Below the pieces are notes generated by a model that saw only the letters and a program-made list of their open reading frames with translations, was not told the origin of the DNA and did no database searches. A program made the translations under genes and the position numbers. DNA of 64,000 nucleotides from Allopontixanthobacter sediminis. Lineage in GTDB: Bacteria; Pseudomonadota; Alphaproteobacteria; Sphingomonadales; Sphingomonadaceae. Below, piece after piece: positions 28,984 through 37,140 of this stretch. The number at the start of each line of letters is the position of its first letter. Positions within the stretch are counted from its first letter, which is position 1. The DNA is taken from NCBI RefSeq assembly GCF_009828115.1, contig NZ_WTYL01000002.1:1013473-1077472 (forward strand). The letters are read 5' to 3'.

Positions 28984-29382
28984 ATGAGCGTCTTGGGCAA
29001 AATATTCACCTGGTGGGACGGTGCCACGATCGGCACCCTGCTGAACAGCTGGCGTACTGGCGAACAGGTCGGCACCGACGCGCAGGGCAACCGCTATTTC
29101 CGCGCACGCAAGACCCCTGCTGGCACGAACGAGCGCCGCTGGGTCCTGTATGCGGGCGCCAACGATGCCAGCCGCGTCCCGCCGGAATGGCACGGCTGGC
29201 TGCACGGCCATTTCGTGGACGTGCCCGAAAGCCTGCTGCCGCCCGCGAAAATCTGGGAGGTGGAGTATACTCCCAACGCAACCGGTACGCTGGGCGCTTA
29301 CCGCCCGCAGGGTGCGCTGGAACGGGGCGGCCGCCGCGCCGGTGCGTCCGGCGATTACGAATCCTGGACCCCGGATAGCTGA
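28984..29382 (+). CDS. NDUFA12-like complex I accessory protein
   Basis: The 132-residue protein shows the NDUFA12/B17.2 pattern: FTWWDGATIGT at the N-terminus, VGTDAQGNRYFRAR, then RRWVLY and PPEWHGWLHG. In alphaproteobacteria this is a supernumerary subunit of NADH:quinone oxidoreductase. It lies next to the DUF192 and DUF2155 genes, a grouping often seen in alphaproteobacteria. Confidence 0.92.
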   Translation: MSVLGKIFTWWDGATIGTLLNSWRTGEQVGTDAQGNRYFRARKTPAGTNERRWVLYAGANDASRVPPEWHGWLHGHFVDVPESLLPPAKIWEVEYTPNATGTLGAYRPQGALERGGRRAGASGDYESWTPDS

Positions 29383-29384
29383 TA

Positions 29385-30038
29385 ATGCGCGGCATGGTTC
29401 CTGCCGCGATGCTGCGCGCGCGGCCAGCACTTGTAGCCGCCGTGACAGGCGCTGCCCTGTTCGCGGCCTCGTGTTCTTCGGAAGCCCCCGAGCGGGAAGC
29501 GGTGGAAACCGAAGTCCCCGCTGAATTGCAGCAAAAGCCGCCGGCGCCCACGGCGGGTCAGGCCCTGAGCGCTGCGTCCGGTACCCCGATGGCAGAGCGC
29601 ATCGCGACTATCGGACTGCTCAATAAACGCAACAATGTCTCGCAGGATTTGGTGATGAAGCCCGGCGAATCGCGCCGGGTCGGTAACGTTGTCGTCCGGC
29701 TGGCCGCGTGCGAACGGACCCCGATCTGGGAGCTTCCCAACGAAACCGGAGCGTTCGTGCAAGTGCTGGTGCGCGATACCGGAGGCGAACAATCCTGGCG
29801 GAAAGTGTTCTCCGGCTGGCTGTTCAAACGTTCACCGTCACTCAACGTGGTCGAGCACCCGATCTACGATGTCTGGATCAAGGACTGCGCGATGAGTTTC
29901 CCGGGAGAGGAAAAGCCGGAAGCGGCGTCGGAGGATGCACCCGCGGCGCCTCGGCCAGCGGCGTCACCTTCGCCGACCGCCCCGCCCGCCGCGACAGCGG
30001 AGCCTGCCGAGGCAGAGGCGCCGACCAGCGAGGAATAA
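29385..30038 (+). CDS. DUF2155 family protein
   Basis: The 217-residue protein has a hydrophobic leader with a possible lipobox (AASC), an Ala/Pro-rich linker and the DUF2155 domain. That domain contains NKRNN, LAACERTP, AFVQV, FSGWLFKRSPSLNVVEHPIYD and a paired cysteine near its end (the long motif spans about residues 145-165). The last 50 residues are Ala/Pro/Glu-rich and are encoded opposite the 3' end of aat. It starts two bases after the NDUFA12-like gene. Confidence 0.88.
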   Translation: MRGMVPAAMLRARPALVAAVTGAALFAASCSSEAPEREAVETEVPAELQQKPPAPTAGQALSAASGTPMAERIATIGLLNKRNNVSQDLVMKPGESRRVGNVVVRLAACERTPIWELPNETGAFVQVLVRDTGGEQSWRKVFSGWLFKRSPSLNVVEHPIYDVWIKDCAMSFPGEEKPEAASEDAPAAPRPAASPSPTAPPAATAEPAEAEAPTSEE

Positions 30039-30655
30039 GCCTCGGGAATAGTCAGGCGCGCCGAAATTCCAGATTGCGCGACGAGGTCCAGATAGCGCGA
30101 CTGGGGGATTTCCACTGCCCCCATGGACGCGAGGTGATCGGTCATGAATTGGCAGTCCAACAACCGGTAACCGCCCCGACGCATCATCGCCACCAACCAG
30201 GCCAGCGCCACCTTGGAGGCGTTGCCTTCGCGGCTGAACATACTCTCCCCGCAAAACACCGAATCGAAGCTGACGCCGTAGAGCCCGCCGACCAGCCGTC
30301 CCTCCCGCCAGCATTCGACCGAGTGGGCGTGGCCCGCATCGTGCAGTGCGCCGTAGCTGGCGGCGATGCGGTGGCTGATCCAGCTGCCGCCGCCTTCGGT
30401 CTCGCGCGGGGCTGCGCATTCTTCCACCACAGCCTCGAATGCGGTGTTGCAGGTCACTCGGAACCGATCCTGCCGGATTACCTTGGCAAGTGATTTCGCA
30501 CAGTGGAATTCGTCCAGGGGGATAATTGCCCGCTCGCGCGGCTCGACCCAGAACAGTTCGCGGTCATCCCGGCTGTCCGCCATCGGGAAAATTCCACTGC
30601 GATACGCTGTCAGCAGCAGATCGGCCGGGATCAGGGGCGGGGCAGGGGCGTGCAT
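29864..30655 (-). CDS. aat: Leucyl/phenylalanyl-tRNA--protein transferase
   Basis: Aat adds Leu or Phe from aminoacyl-tRNA to N-terminal Arg or Lys, marking proteins for ClpSP degradation. The 263-residue protein has the family motifs AYRSGIFPM (about 17-25), WVEPRERAIIPL, HSVECWREGRLVGGLYGV and DCQFMTDHLASMGA. The usual domain ends near residue 210. A further 53 Gly/Ala/Ser-rich residues are encoded antisense to the DUF2155 gene, a 175-base convergent overlap. The ATG at 30655 is preferred over the open frame upstream. Confidence 0.9.
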   Translation of the reverse strand: MHAPAPPLIPADLLLTAYRSGIFPMADSRDDRELFWVEPRERAIIPLDEFHCAKSLAKVIRQDRFRVTCNTAFEAVVEECAAPRETEGGGSWISHRIAASYGALHDAGHAHSVECWREGRLVGGLYGVSFDSVFCGESMFSREGNASKVALAWLVAMMRRGGYRLLDCQFMTDHLASMGAVEIPQSRYLDLVAQSGISARLTIPEAYSSLVGASASAGSAVAAGGAVGEGDAAGRGAAGASSDAASGFSSPGKLIAQSLIQTS

Positions 30656-30796
30656 GCACGGTATATAGGGTAAGTTTGCGGGATGGCACCACCGCGCCGA
30701 AGCGAAAGGCCAATTATGCCGAACACCGCCAAGGCGGCTTGCCATCTCCCGCGCGCCGCACTAAATGCGCGCCTGCCTCTAGGCCAAGTTGCCTGC

Positions 30797-30872
30797 AGGA
30801 GTGTAGCTCAGTTGGTAGAGCATCGGTCTCCAAAACCGAGGGCCCACGGTTCGAGTCCGTGCACTCCTGCCA
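30797..30872 (+). tRNA. tRNA-Trp (anticodon CCA)
   Basis: A full cloverleaf is visible: acceptor stem AGGAGTG/CACTCCT, D arm TAGCTCAGTTGGTAGAGCA, anticodon stem TCGGT/ACCGA around the loop CTCCAAA, T arm with GGTTCGAGTCC, and an encoded 3' CCA. The anticodon CCA reads UGG (Trp). In many bacteria this gene lies just before secE; here secE is 2.2 kb further on. Confidence 0.97.
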
Positions 30873-31072
30873 GGCCTTCCCCCCCAAGCGAATAATGCCG
30901 GATTCGTCCAAGCATCGCGCATGCCGCCGGTGTATATTCGCGACATGGTTCCGCGTTAGGACTTTCCCCCTCCGTTGTACCAATCCGGAGCGAGCGGCGT
31001 TCGGCGCTGGAACCATACGACGAGTCGTTCATTATAAGAGACAGGTCGCGCAACCTAACAGAGGAGTTGATT

Positions 31073-31222
31073 ATGAGCAGTATCAGTTTTCGTAGCAGCC
31101 GCCCTGACGGTTGGACAGTTCCCCGCCCGCACCGCGATGCCAGTCTGCGCTACCGTGCGCACGGCCCGATCCAGCCAATGAGCCAACCGGGCCTTCTCGC
31201 CCGCCTGTTGGGCAAAAACTAA
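31073..31222 (+). CDS. Small basic protein, 49 residues, unknown function
   Basis: An ATG with a strong ribosome site (GAGGAG within 31060-31066) opens a 49-residue frame ending TAA at 31220-31222, directly before a strong terminator. The product has seven Arg and several Pro residues, an RYRAHGPIQPM centre and a C-terminal LLARLLGKN helix. It has no signal peptide or membrane segment. The ribosome site, isolated position and terminator make it a credible expressed gene. I do not recognise a named family. Confidence 0.65.
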   Translation: MSSISFRSSRPDGWTVPRPHRDASLRYRAHGPIQPMSQPGLLARLLGKN

Positions 31223-31262
31223 GGTCGGGGCACTAGCCGCGTCAGTTTCTGAGCAAAAAAGA

Positions 31263-31295
31263 GGGCCGGTCACGCAAATGACCGGCCCCTTTTTT
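31263..31295 (+). terminator. Strong bidirectional terminator
   Basis: A perfect ten-base stem (31263-31272 with 31279-31288), loop CGCAAA, is flanked by an A run on the left (31255-31260) and a T run on the right (31290-31295). It serves the 49-residue gene on the plus strand and the symporter on the minus strand. Confidence 0.92.
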
Positions 31296-31313
31296 GTGCA
31301 TTATCGCGCGGCG

Positions 31314-32831
31314 TCAGTACTGGTCTGGCTCTTCCGGCGTAACAGCCAGATGGTCCTTGCCGGCGCTCCGATCGCCCTTGGCCAGCTTGAACACCACGCC
31401 GGATAGAAGGGCCAGCGCGAGCAGGTTGGGCAGCGCCATCGCGGCGTTGGAGATATCGCCCATGCGCCACACCAGCTCGGAGGGTTGCGCCGCCCCGATA
31501 AAGATCGCCACGCACCAGATGCCGCGCCAGATGTAGTGGAGGATCTTCTCCCCGCGCAGCGTCGATCCCGGTATCCGGTCATAGATGAACGTGATCGCCC
31601 GTTCCCCGTAATAGGACCAAGTCAGAAGGGTGGTGAACACGAACAGCAACAAGGCAACGCTGGCGACCAGCGTGCCAATCGGGATCGAGCCGACTTCCAA
31701 CGGGAAGGCTGCGGCGAACGCACCGGAGGTCATGGCGAATCCGGTCAGGTCCGATTGCCACGCGTGCAGTACCGCTTGTCCGCCGCCGGTGAAGTTCCCT
31801 TCCACGGTCAGGATAACCAGCGCGGTCATGGTGCAGATTACCACCGTATCGATAAAGGTCCCAAGCATTGCCATCCGGCCCTGCTGTTCGGGATCGTTGG
31901 TTTGCGCCACCGCATGCGCGATCGGGGTCGAACCCTGTCCCGCCTCGTTGGAGAACAGCCCGCGGGCCACACCGGCACGCAACGCGATGATGATCGCCGC
32001 CCCGACGAAGCCGCCGGTTGCTGCCTGCGGATTGAACGCACCGTAGAAAATACGGCCAAACGTCTCCGGCAAATCGCCAAAGTTCAGGATCACGGCGATC
32101 ACGGCCATGACGATGTACGCTGCTGCCATGGTCGGGACGATCTTTTCCGCGAGATTGCCGATCGACTTGATCCCGCCGATGATCACGATGAACACCGCGA
32201 ACGCGACGATCAGGCCGCCGAGCCATTCCTCGATGCCGAACAATTCGTTCAGCCCGTCCGCCACCGCGTTGGACTGGATCGCGTTGCCGGTAATCAGCGC
32301 GGAGGCGAGGGTGCCGACGCAGAACACGATGGCAAGCCAGGTCCACTTGGGACCAAGGCCGATCATGATGTAGCTCATGGGGCCGCCGCGATACGTCCCG
32401 TCGGAGGCAGTTTCGCGATAACGGATCGCGAGCGAACCTTCGGCGAACGCCAGCGCCATGCCGAACAATGCGGTAACCCACATCCAGAAAATCGCGCCAG
32501 GCCCACCGAGGGCAATAGCCGTGGCGACGCCCGCCAGATTACCGGTGCCGACCTGGCCCGAAAGTGCGGTCGAGAGAGCCGCGAAGGGGGAAATCTCGCC
32601 CGCACCGGCAGCTTTCCTGCCTTTGAACAACCCGGCGAATGCGCTGCCGAGCTTGGTAATCGGGTAGAACCGCAGGCCGACCATCATCCACAGGCCCAGG
32701 CCCAGCAATGCCAGGATCATTGGCGGAAACGGCAGCACTTCCTGGCCGTTCCATAAGCCGGCCCAGATAAAGTCGGATACGTTGGTAACTGGTGCGATCC
32801 AGGCTTCCGCCCCGGTCAAATTTGCGGCCAT
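31314..32831 (-). CDS. Alanine/glycine:sodium (cation) symporter, AGCS family
   Basis: The 505-residue inner-membrane protein has about eleven helices and typical AGCS segments: SPFAALSTALSGQVGTGNLAG in divided form (about 85-105), GGPGAIFWMWVTALFGMA, and the later GLFSNEAGQGSTPIAHA region. It takes up small neutral amino acids with sodium. The ATG at 32831 is preferred to one six codons upstream because it matches the usual N-terminus. The downstream terminator at 31263-31295 closes it. Confidence 0.92.
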   Translation of the reverse strand: MAANLTGAEAWIAPVTNVSDFIWAGLWNGQEVLPFPPMILALLGLGLWMMVGLRFYPITKLGSAFAGLFKGRKAAGAGEISPFAALSTALSGQVGTGNLAGVATAIALGGPGAIFWMWVTALFGMALAFAEGSLAIRYRETASDGTYRGGPMSYIMIGLGPKWTWLAIVFCVGTLASALITGNAIQSNAVADGLNELFGIEEWLGGLIVAFAVFIVIIGGIKSIGNLAEKIVPTMAAAYIVMAVIAVILNFGDLPETFGRIFYGAFNPQAATGGFVGAAIIIALRAGVARGLFSNEAGQGSTPIAHAVAQTNDPEQQGRMAMLGTFIDTVVICTMTALVILTVEGNFTGGGQAVLHAWQSDLTGFAMTSGAFAAAFPLEVGSIPIGTLVASVALLLFVFTTLLTWSYYGERAITFIYDRIPGSTLRGEKILHYIWRGIWCVAIFIGAAQPSELVWRMGDISNAAMALPNLLALALLSGVVFKLAKGDRSAGKDHLAVTPEEPDQY

Positions 32832-33024
32832 TAAGCGGCTTCCCCTCATGCTAACCCATCAAGCGCGCAACGCTAATGGCGGCGGGCGGACATTGCCAGC
32901 CTTAAACGGCCAGCTATCGACAGCCCTCTTTTGGCGGAGATAGCCGCTCGTTCGTCAGGCTCTTGCCTTTCCCGCGGCCCCCGCCTAAGTGAGCGGTGTC
33001 TTCCGACATTAGTTGGTGTTACAG

Positions 33025-33073
33025 CCCCTCCCGGACTTGAACCGGGGCGGCAATGACCCCATCCCGTAAGACA
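33025..33073 (-). other. tRNA 3'-half-like fragment (T arm) before secE
   Basis: Read on the minus strand, this stretch contains a perfect T arm, CCCGG-TTCAAGT-CCGGG (complement of 33030-33046), after a GGGGTC variable-loop-like piece and CCTGTCTTACGGG. No matching 5' acceptor half or CCA end is present, so it is not a functional tRNA. It may be a tRNA gene remnant or a chance hairpin. The rest of the 277-base gap 32832-33108 shows no gene. Confidence 0.3.
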
Positions 33074-33108
33074 GGTATTTTCGAGTTAAGCAGCAAGAGC
33101 GCGCGCAA

Positions 33109-33303
33109 ATGGCCAAGAACAGCCCGGGGCAATTCTTCAACCAGGTGAAAGCCGAAGCCAGCAAGGTGGTGTGGCCCACCCGCCAGGAAACCGTGACCAC
33201 GGCGATTTTCGTCGGGATCATGATGGTGATCCTGTCGCTGTTCTTCCTCGGCGTCGATTCGGTTTTTGGTGCGGTGGTCCGCTGGCTCCTCACTCTGGCG
33301 TAA
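33109..33303 (+). CDS. secE: Preprotein translocase subunit SecE
   Basis: SecE stabilises SecY in the SecYEG channel. The 64-residue protein is the short single-helix form: a basic amphipathic start with the signature FFNQVKAEASKVVWPTRQE (about 9-27) and a membrane helix at about 30-55. It is followed by nusG, the standard arrangement. Confidence 0.96.
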   Translation: MAKNSPGQFFNQVKAEASKVVWPTRQETVTTAIFVGIMMVILSLFFLGVDSVFGAVVRWLLTLA

Positions 33304-33353
33304 CGTCCGGTCCGGCCCTGCTGCCGGCACAGATTTTCTAAACGGGATACACT

Positions 33354-33890
33354 ATGGCTCGCTGGTACATCATCCACGCCTATTCGGGTTTCGAGAACAA
33401 GGTTCGCGAAGCGATCATTTCAGAAGCCGAACGGCTGGGCCTGTCCGAAGCGGTGGAGGAAGTCGAAGTTCCGACCGAGACCATCACCGAAGTGAAGCGC
33501 GGCAAGAAGGTCCAGGTCGAACGCAAGTTCATGCCGGGCTATGTCCTCGCTAAGCTGACGATGACCGACGATGTCTACCACTTGGTGAAAAACACCCCGA
33601 AGGTGACCGGATTCCTTGGTTCCAACAACAAGCCTCAGCCGATCACCGACAAGGAAGCGGCCCGGTATTTCGGCGGTGTGGAAGAAGCCAAGTCGGCTCC
33701 GAAGAAGCAGGTCAGCGTCGAATACGAAATCGGCGATTCGGTCAAAGTGCTCGACGGTCCCTTCGCCAGCTTCACCGGCGTGGTGGAAGAACTCGACTTC
33801 GACAAGAACAAGGTCAAGGTCAGCGTATCGATCTTCGGCCGCGCGACCCCGGTCGAACTGGACTTCGAACAGGTCGAACTGGCGAAGTAA
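33354..33890 (+). CDS. nusG: Transcription termination/antitermination protein NusG
   Basis: The 178-residue protein has the NGN domain starting [14 protein letters not shown] and a C-terminal KOW domain with [13 protein letters not shown] (about 138-150). NusG couples RNA polymerase to Rho or to ribosomes. It lies 50 bases after secE in the conserved secE-nusG-rplK-rplA order. Confidence 0.97.
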   Translation: MARWYIIHAYSGFENKVREAIISEAERLGLSEAVEEVEVPTETITEVKRGKKVQVERKFMPGYVLAKLTMTDDVYHLVKNTPKVTGFLGSNNKPQPITDKEAARYFGGVEEAKSAPKKQVSVEYEIGDSVKVLDGPFASFTGVVEELDFDKNKVKVSVSIFGRATPVELDFEQVELAK

Positions 33891-34018
33891 TTTCTTGAAT
33901 TTGGCGGCCCTATCGATTACGGGCCCGCCTTCCCAAGCGACAGCGACGGAAAACCCCATTCCGGGGATGCGGGAGGAAGGGTGTAGAGCCCCTTTCGTTT
34001 GACCGCTTAACATGAGTT

Positions 34019-34054
34019 CTTCGAACCGCTCATCCAGAGCTTGTCGAAGGGCGA
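34019..34054 (+). repeat. REP-like element in the nusG-rplK spacer
   Basis: The stretch CCGCTCATCCAGAGCTTGTC followed by GAAGGGC, with CTTCGAA upstream (34019-34025) facing TTGTCGAAG (34041-34049), closely resembles the REP unit common in sphingomonad genomes, whose core is CTTCGACAAGCTCAGG and its complement. Only one clear copy was noticed in this window. The surrounding spacer 33891-34076 holds no gene. Confidence 0.6.
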
Positions 34055-34076
34055 CAGTGTGAAAGGAGGCCTAACC

Positions 34077-34508
34077 ATGGCCAAGAAGATTGAAGGCTAT
34101 ATCAAGTTGCAGGTGCCAGCCGGCGCTGCAAACCCGTCCCCGCCGATCGGCCCGGCCCTGGGCCAGCGCGGCGTCAACATCATGGAATTCTGCAAGGCGT
34201 TCAACGCCGCGTCGCAGGACATGGAAAAGGGCGCTCCGATCCCGACGGTCATCACCGTCTATGCGGACCGTTCGTTCACCTTCGTGACCAAGACCCCGCC
34301 CGCCAGCTTCTTCCTGAAGAAAGCTGCCAAGCTGAAGTCCGGCTCGAAAGAACCGGGCAAGATTTCCGCCGGAACGATCAAGCGTTCGCAGGTTCGTGAA
34401 ATCGCCGAAGCAAAGATGGCCGATCTCAACGCAAACGATCTCGACCAGGCAACCTTGATCATCGAAGGCTCCGCGCGTTCGATGGGTCTCGAAGTGGTGG
34501 AGGGCTGA
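34077..34508 (+). CDS. rplK: 50S ribosomal protein L11
   Basis: The 143-residue protein begins [20 protein letters not shown] and continues with [19 protein letters not shown] (about 26-44), hallmarks of L11, which forms the GTPase-associated centre with 23S rRNA. The ATG at 34077 has AAAGGAGG at 34062-34069; the open frame from 34041 is not used. Confidence 0.98.
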   Translation: MAKKIEGYIKLQVPAGAANPSPPIGPALGQRGVNIMEFCKAFNAASQDMEKGAPIPTVITVYADRSFTFVTKTPPASFFLKKAAKLKSGSKEPGKISAGTIKRSQVREIAEAKMADLNANDLDQATLIIEGSARSMGLEVVEG

Positions 34509-34512
34509 GAAC

Positions 34513-35211
34513 ATGGCTAAACTGACCAAGACACAGAAGCTGCGGCTCGAAAAGCTCGACCCGGAAGCGATGTATGATTTCGACGAAGCGCTGAAGACGC
34601 TGCGTGAACATTCCAAGAAGAAGTTCGACGAGACGATCGAAGTCGCGATGAACCTCGGTGTCGATCCGCGTCATGCCGACCAGATGGTTCGCGGCATGGT
34701 GTCGCTGCCTTCGGGTACCGGCAAGGACGTTAAGGTTGCGGTTTTCGCCCGCGGTGAAAACGCCGACAAGGCGCTTGCTGCCGGTGCCGACAAGGTTGGC
34801 GCGGAAGACCTGATGGAAGACATGCAGAATGGCAACCTCGATTATGACCGCGTGATTGCCACGCCGGACATGATGGGCGTCGTCGGTCGTCTGGGTAAGG
34901 TTCTGGGTCCCAAGGGCCTGATGCCGAACCCCAAGCTGGGTACCGTTACCCCGAACGTGGAACAGGCCGTGAAGGACGCCAAGGGCGGCCAGGTCGAATT
35001 CCGCGTGGAAAAGCAGGGCATCATCCACAGCGGCATCGGCAAGATGTCGTTCACCGATGAAGCGTTGAAAGCCAATTTCCTGGCGTTCACCAGCGCGATC
35101 GCGCGGGCCAAGCCATCGGGCGCCAAGGGCAAGTACATCCAGAAGGTCTCGCTGACTTCCTCGATGGGCCCCGGCCTGAAGATCGACAACGCGGGCATCG
35201 AAGGCGCGTAA
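34513..35211 (+). CDS. rplA: 50S ribosomal protein L1
   Basis: The 232-residue protein has the L1 signature region ([30 protein letters not shown], about 115-145 in two parts). L1 forms the mobile stalk and in many bacteria represses its own operon. It follows rplK by four bases. The usual rplJ-rplL pair does not follow; a terminator comes 27 bases after the stop. Confidence 0.98.
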   Translation: MAKLTKTQKLRLEKLDPEAMYDFDEALKTLREHSKKKFDETIEVAMNLGVDPRHADQMVRGMVSLPSGTGKDVKVAVFARGENADKALAAGADKVGAEDLMEDMQNGNLDYDRVIATPDMMGVVGRLGKVLGPKGLMPNPKLGTVTPNVEQAVKDAKGGQVEFRVEKQGIIHSGIGKMSFTDEALKANFLAFTSAIARAKPSGAKGKYIQKVSLTSSMGPGLKIDNAGIEGA

Positions 35212-35238
35212 TTTCCGCCTGACTGCAAATCACCAAGG

Positions 35239-35269
35239 GGCCGGGAAGGGAAACCTTCCCGGCCTTTTT
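35239..35269 (+). terminator. Intrinsic terminator after rplA
   Basis: An 11-base perfect stem (35239-35249 with 35254-35264) with loop GAAA is followed by five T residues (35265-35269). The T run touches the stop codon of the convergent acyltransferase gene. Confidence 0.95.
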
Positions 35270-36237
35270 CATGTCTGTTCGGCCCCGGTTCGTCGAATCG
35301 CCCGGCGCACGGCAGCCAGCGCCCCCGTCTTGGCGAGCAGCATCCTGGCCCGCGCAACGCTGGCATCGAACAGGTCGAGCGCGGCCAGCAGCAGCCAGTT
35401 GCCGAACGATGCCCGCAGCAGGAAATAGGAACAGGCCGCCACCGAACGGTTGCCGAACAGCGCCTTGTGCGGGCCATCACCCTCGGTGAAATCGAAATAG
35501 CGATAGCGCTGCTCCGTAAACAGGCTCTCAAGCGCGTGCATCTGGAGCACGGTTCCGGGCGAAAACCGGGCGTACTCCGGATCATAGCCGAGAAAGGCGT
35601 AGATTACCGTATCGCCTGAAACGGGTAGGCATAGGTAGCTGATCGGCTCCCCGGCGAAATGCAGCAGGAAGCAGCGCAAATTGTCCTGCGCGGCCAGTTC
35701 CATCATTTCGCAGCGGGAGGCCGCGTCCTCCGGCAGCCCTGCATCCAGCATCCGCGTCTGGTAGGTTCGGCGCGAGAGCGGCAAGGCGATCTCCAGAAAC
35801 TCGGCGATTTCGTCAGGACCGCGGAATTCGCGAACGGATACCGCGCTGCCCGCGTCAACGGCTGCCCGCTCCAGCTTGCGCTGCTTGCGCCGCAGCGTCG
35901 AGCGGGTCTTGGCCGAAAAGTGGTTCATGTAACTGTCGAAGCTGCCCGCCATATCGATGAAATGGCGGCAATACCTTTGCTCGCCTCCCCTGATAAAACC
36001 GCGCGGCGCCTGCTCGATCTGTGAAGCGGAGCGGATGGGGGCCGAAAGGATCCGGTAGCCATCGAGCTCGTCCGGCAATGGGGGAAGGGGATGCACCCCG
36101 CCTTCAGAAAGATCGCCCAGAGTGAAGCTGACCTTCCGCAGGTGCTTCGGGACCGACAGGATTTGCCGCGATCCAATAATGAATTTGACTGGAAACAGCG
36201 TTTCCGGTGCAGGGAGTCCCCGCTCGGCCGCCGACAT
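35269..36237 (-). CDS. GNAT-like acyltransferase (BioF2-like domain)
   Basis: The 322-residue protein has a GNAT-superfamily fold suggested by the sequence [25 protein letters not shown] (about 98-122 in parts) and the later segment [16 protein letters not shown]...[14 protein letters not shown]. These are typical of the GNAT_6/BioF2-like group, whose members act in exopolysaccharide, cellulose or peptidoglycan-related acyl transfer. The acceptor is unknown. It is the last gene of a minus-strand run that starts at 43928. Confidence 0.75.
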   Translation of the reverse strand: MSAAERGLPAPETLFPVKFIIGSRQILSVPKHLRKVSFTLGDLSEGGVHPLPPLPDELDGYRILSAPIRSASQIEQAPRGFIRGGEQRYCRHFIDMAGSFDSYMNHFSAKTRSTLRRKQRKLERAAVDAGSAVSVREFRGPDEIAEFLEIALPLSRRTYQTRMLDAGLPEDAASRCEMMELAAQDNLRCFLLHFAGEPISYLCLPVSGDTVIYAFLGYDPEYARFSPGTVLQMHALESLFTEQRYRYFDFTEGDGPHKALFGNRSVAACSYFLLRASFGNWLLLAALDLFDASVARARMLLAKTGALAAVRRAIRRTGAEQT

Positions 36238-36334
36238 GAATTAACCCCCGCTTGTTCGGGAGCGGGTATAACGCAGTCAGGTTAAGAGCAGGTTTTCAAG
36301 ACTCCATCCCGGCACTGGCTATGTCCAACGTCCC

Positions 36335-37102
36335 TCAGATCCCGCCCGGGGTGAAGTCATAGCCCCGTTCGGACAGGCCTTCGCACAGCGCCGCGACGCA
36401 GTGCGCAAGTGCATCCGCTTCCGTCGATCGGACCACGAAGTTCGCGCCGACATGGCCGCTGCGGAAGAAGGGGTAACTGCCGATCTGGCAGCTGTCATGC
36501 GCCCGTTCCGCCTCGCGCAGCAAATCCGCCACTTCGCTTTCCGGGACCCAGCAGCCGATCGTCTCGGACAGCAGGCGCGCGCCGCCCTCCAGCGTGCCGG
36601 TCAGCGCGTCGAGCATTCCTGCAGTGATATGCGGTACTCCCGCCATCAGGAAGACATTGCCGATCTTGATGCCGGGCGCTCCGGACATGCGGTTGGGGAT
36701 CAGTTCCGCGCCTTCGGGAACGCGCGCCATGCGTAGCCGTCCTTCGTTGGTTCCACCCTTGTCGGCGTAATAGCGTTCGAGGATTTCGCGCGCTTCGGGA
36801 TGGATGACGACCGGAACACTCAGCGCCTGCGCCACGGCGTCGACGGTAATGTCGTCATGCGTCGGGCCGATGCCGCCGGTGGTGAACAGGTAGTCATAGG
36901 AAGCGCGCAGGCTGTTCACGGCGTCCACGATCCGGTCCTGGACATCGGCCACCACCCGCACTTCGGTCAGACGTATGCCCTGCACCTGAAGCCAGCTGGC
37001 GACTTGTGCAATGTTCTTGTCATGGGTCCGGCCGGACAGGATTTCGTCACCGATGATGACGAGGCCGGCGGTATAGATACGCCCGTTCGGGTTTGTGTTC
37101 AT
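36335..37102 (-). CDS. Molybdopterin-binding (CinA N-terminal-like) protein
   Basis: The 255-residue protein has the MoaB/Mog fold motifs GDEILSGRTHDKN (about 18-30) and TTGGIGPTHDD (about 74-84), followed by the CinA-type extension. It lacks the C-terminal nicotinamide-nucleotide amidase domain of full-length CinA. Such proteins are often annotated as competence/damage-inducible protein A; their activity may be an ADP-ribose or cofactor pyrophosphatase. It starts 38 bases after the monooxygenase stop. Confidence 0.87.
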   Translation of the reverse strand: MNTNPNGRIYTAGLVIIGDEILSGRTHDKNIAQVASWLQVQGIRLTEVRVVADVQDRIVDAVNSLRASYDYLFTTGGIGPTHDDITVDAVAQALSVPVVIHPEAREILERYYADKGGTNEGRLRMARVPEGAELIPNRMSGAPGIKIGNVFLMAGVPHITAGMLDALTGTLEGGARLLSETIGCWVPESEVADLLREAERAHDSCQIGSYPFFRSGHVGANFVVRSTEADALAHCVAALCEGLSERGYDFTPGGI

Positions 37103-37140
37103 ACCACGCTCGTAAGCGATCTGGCCGCCAAGGTGAAGCG

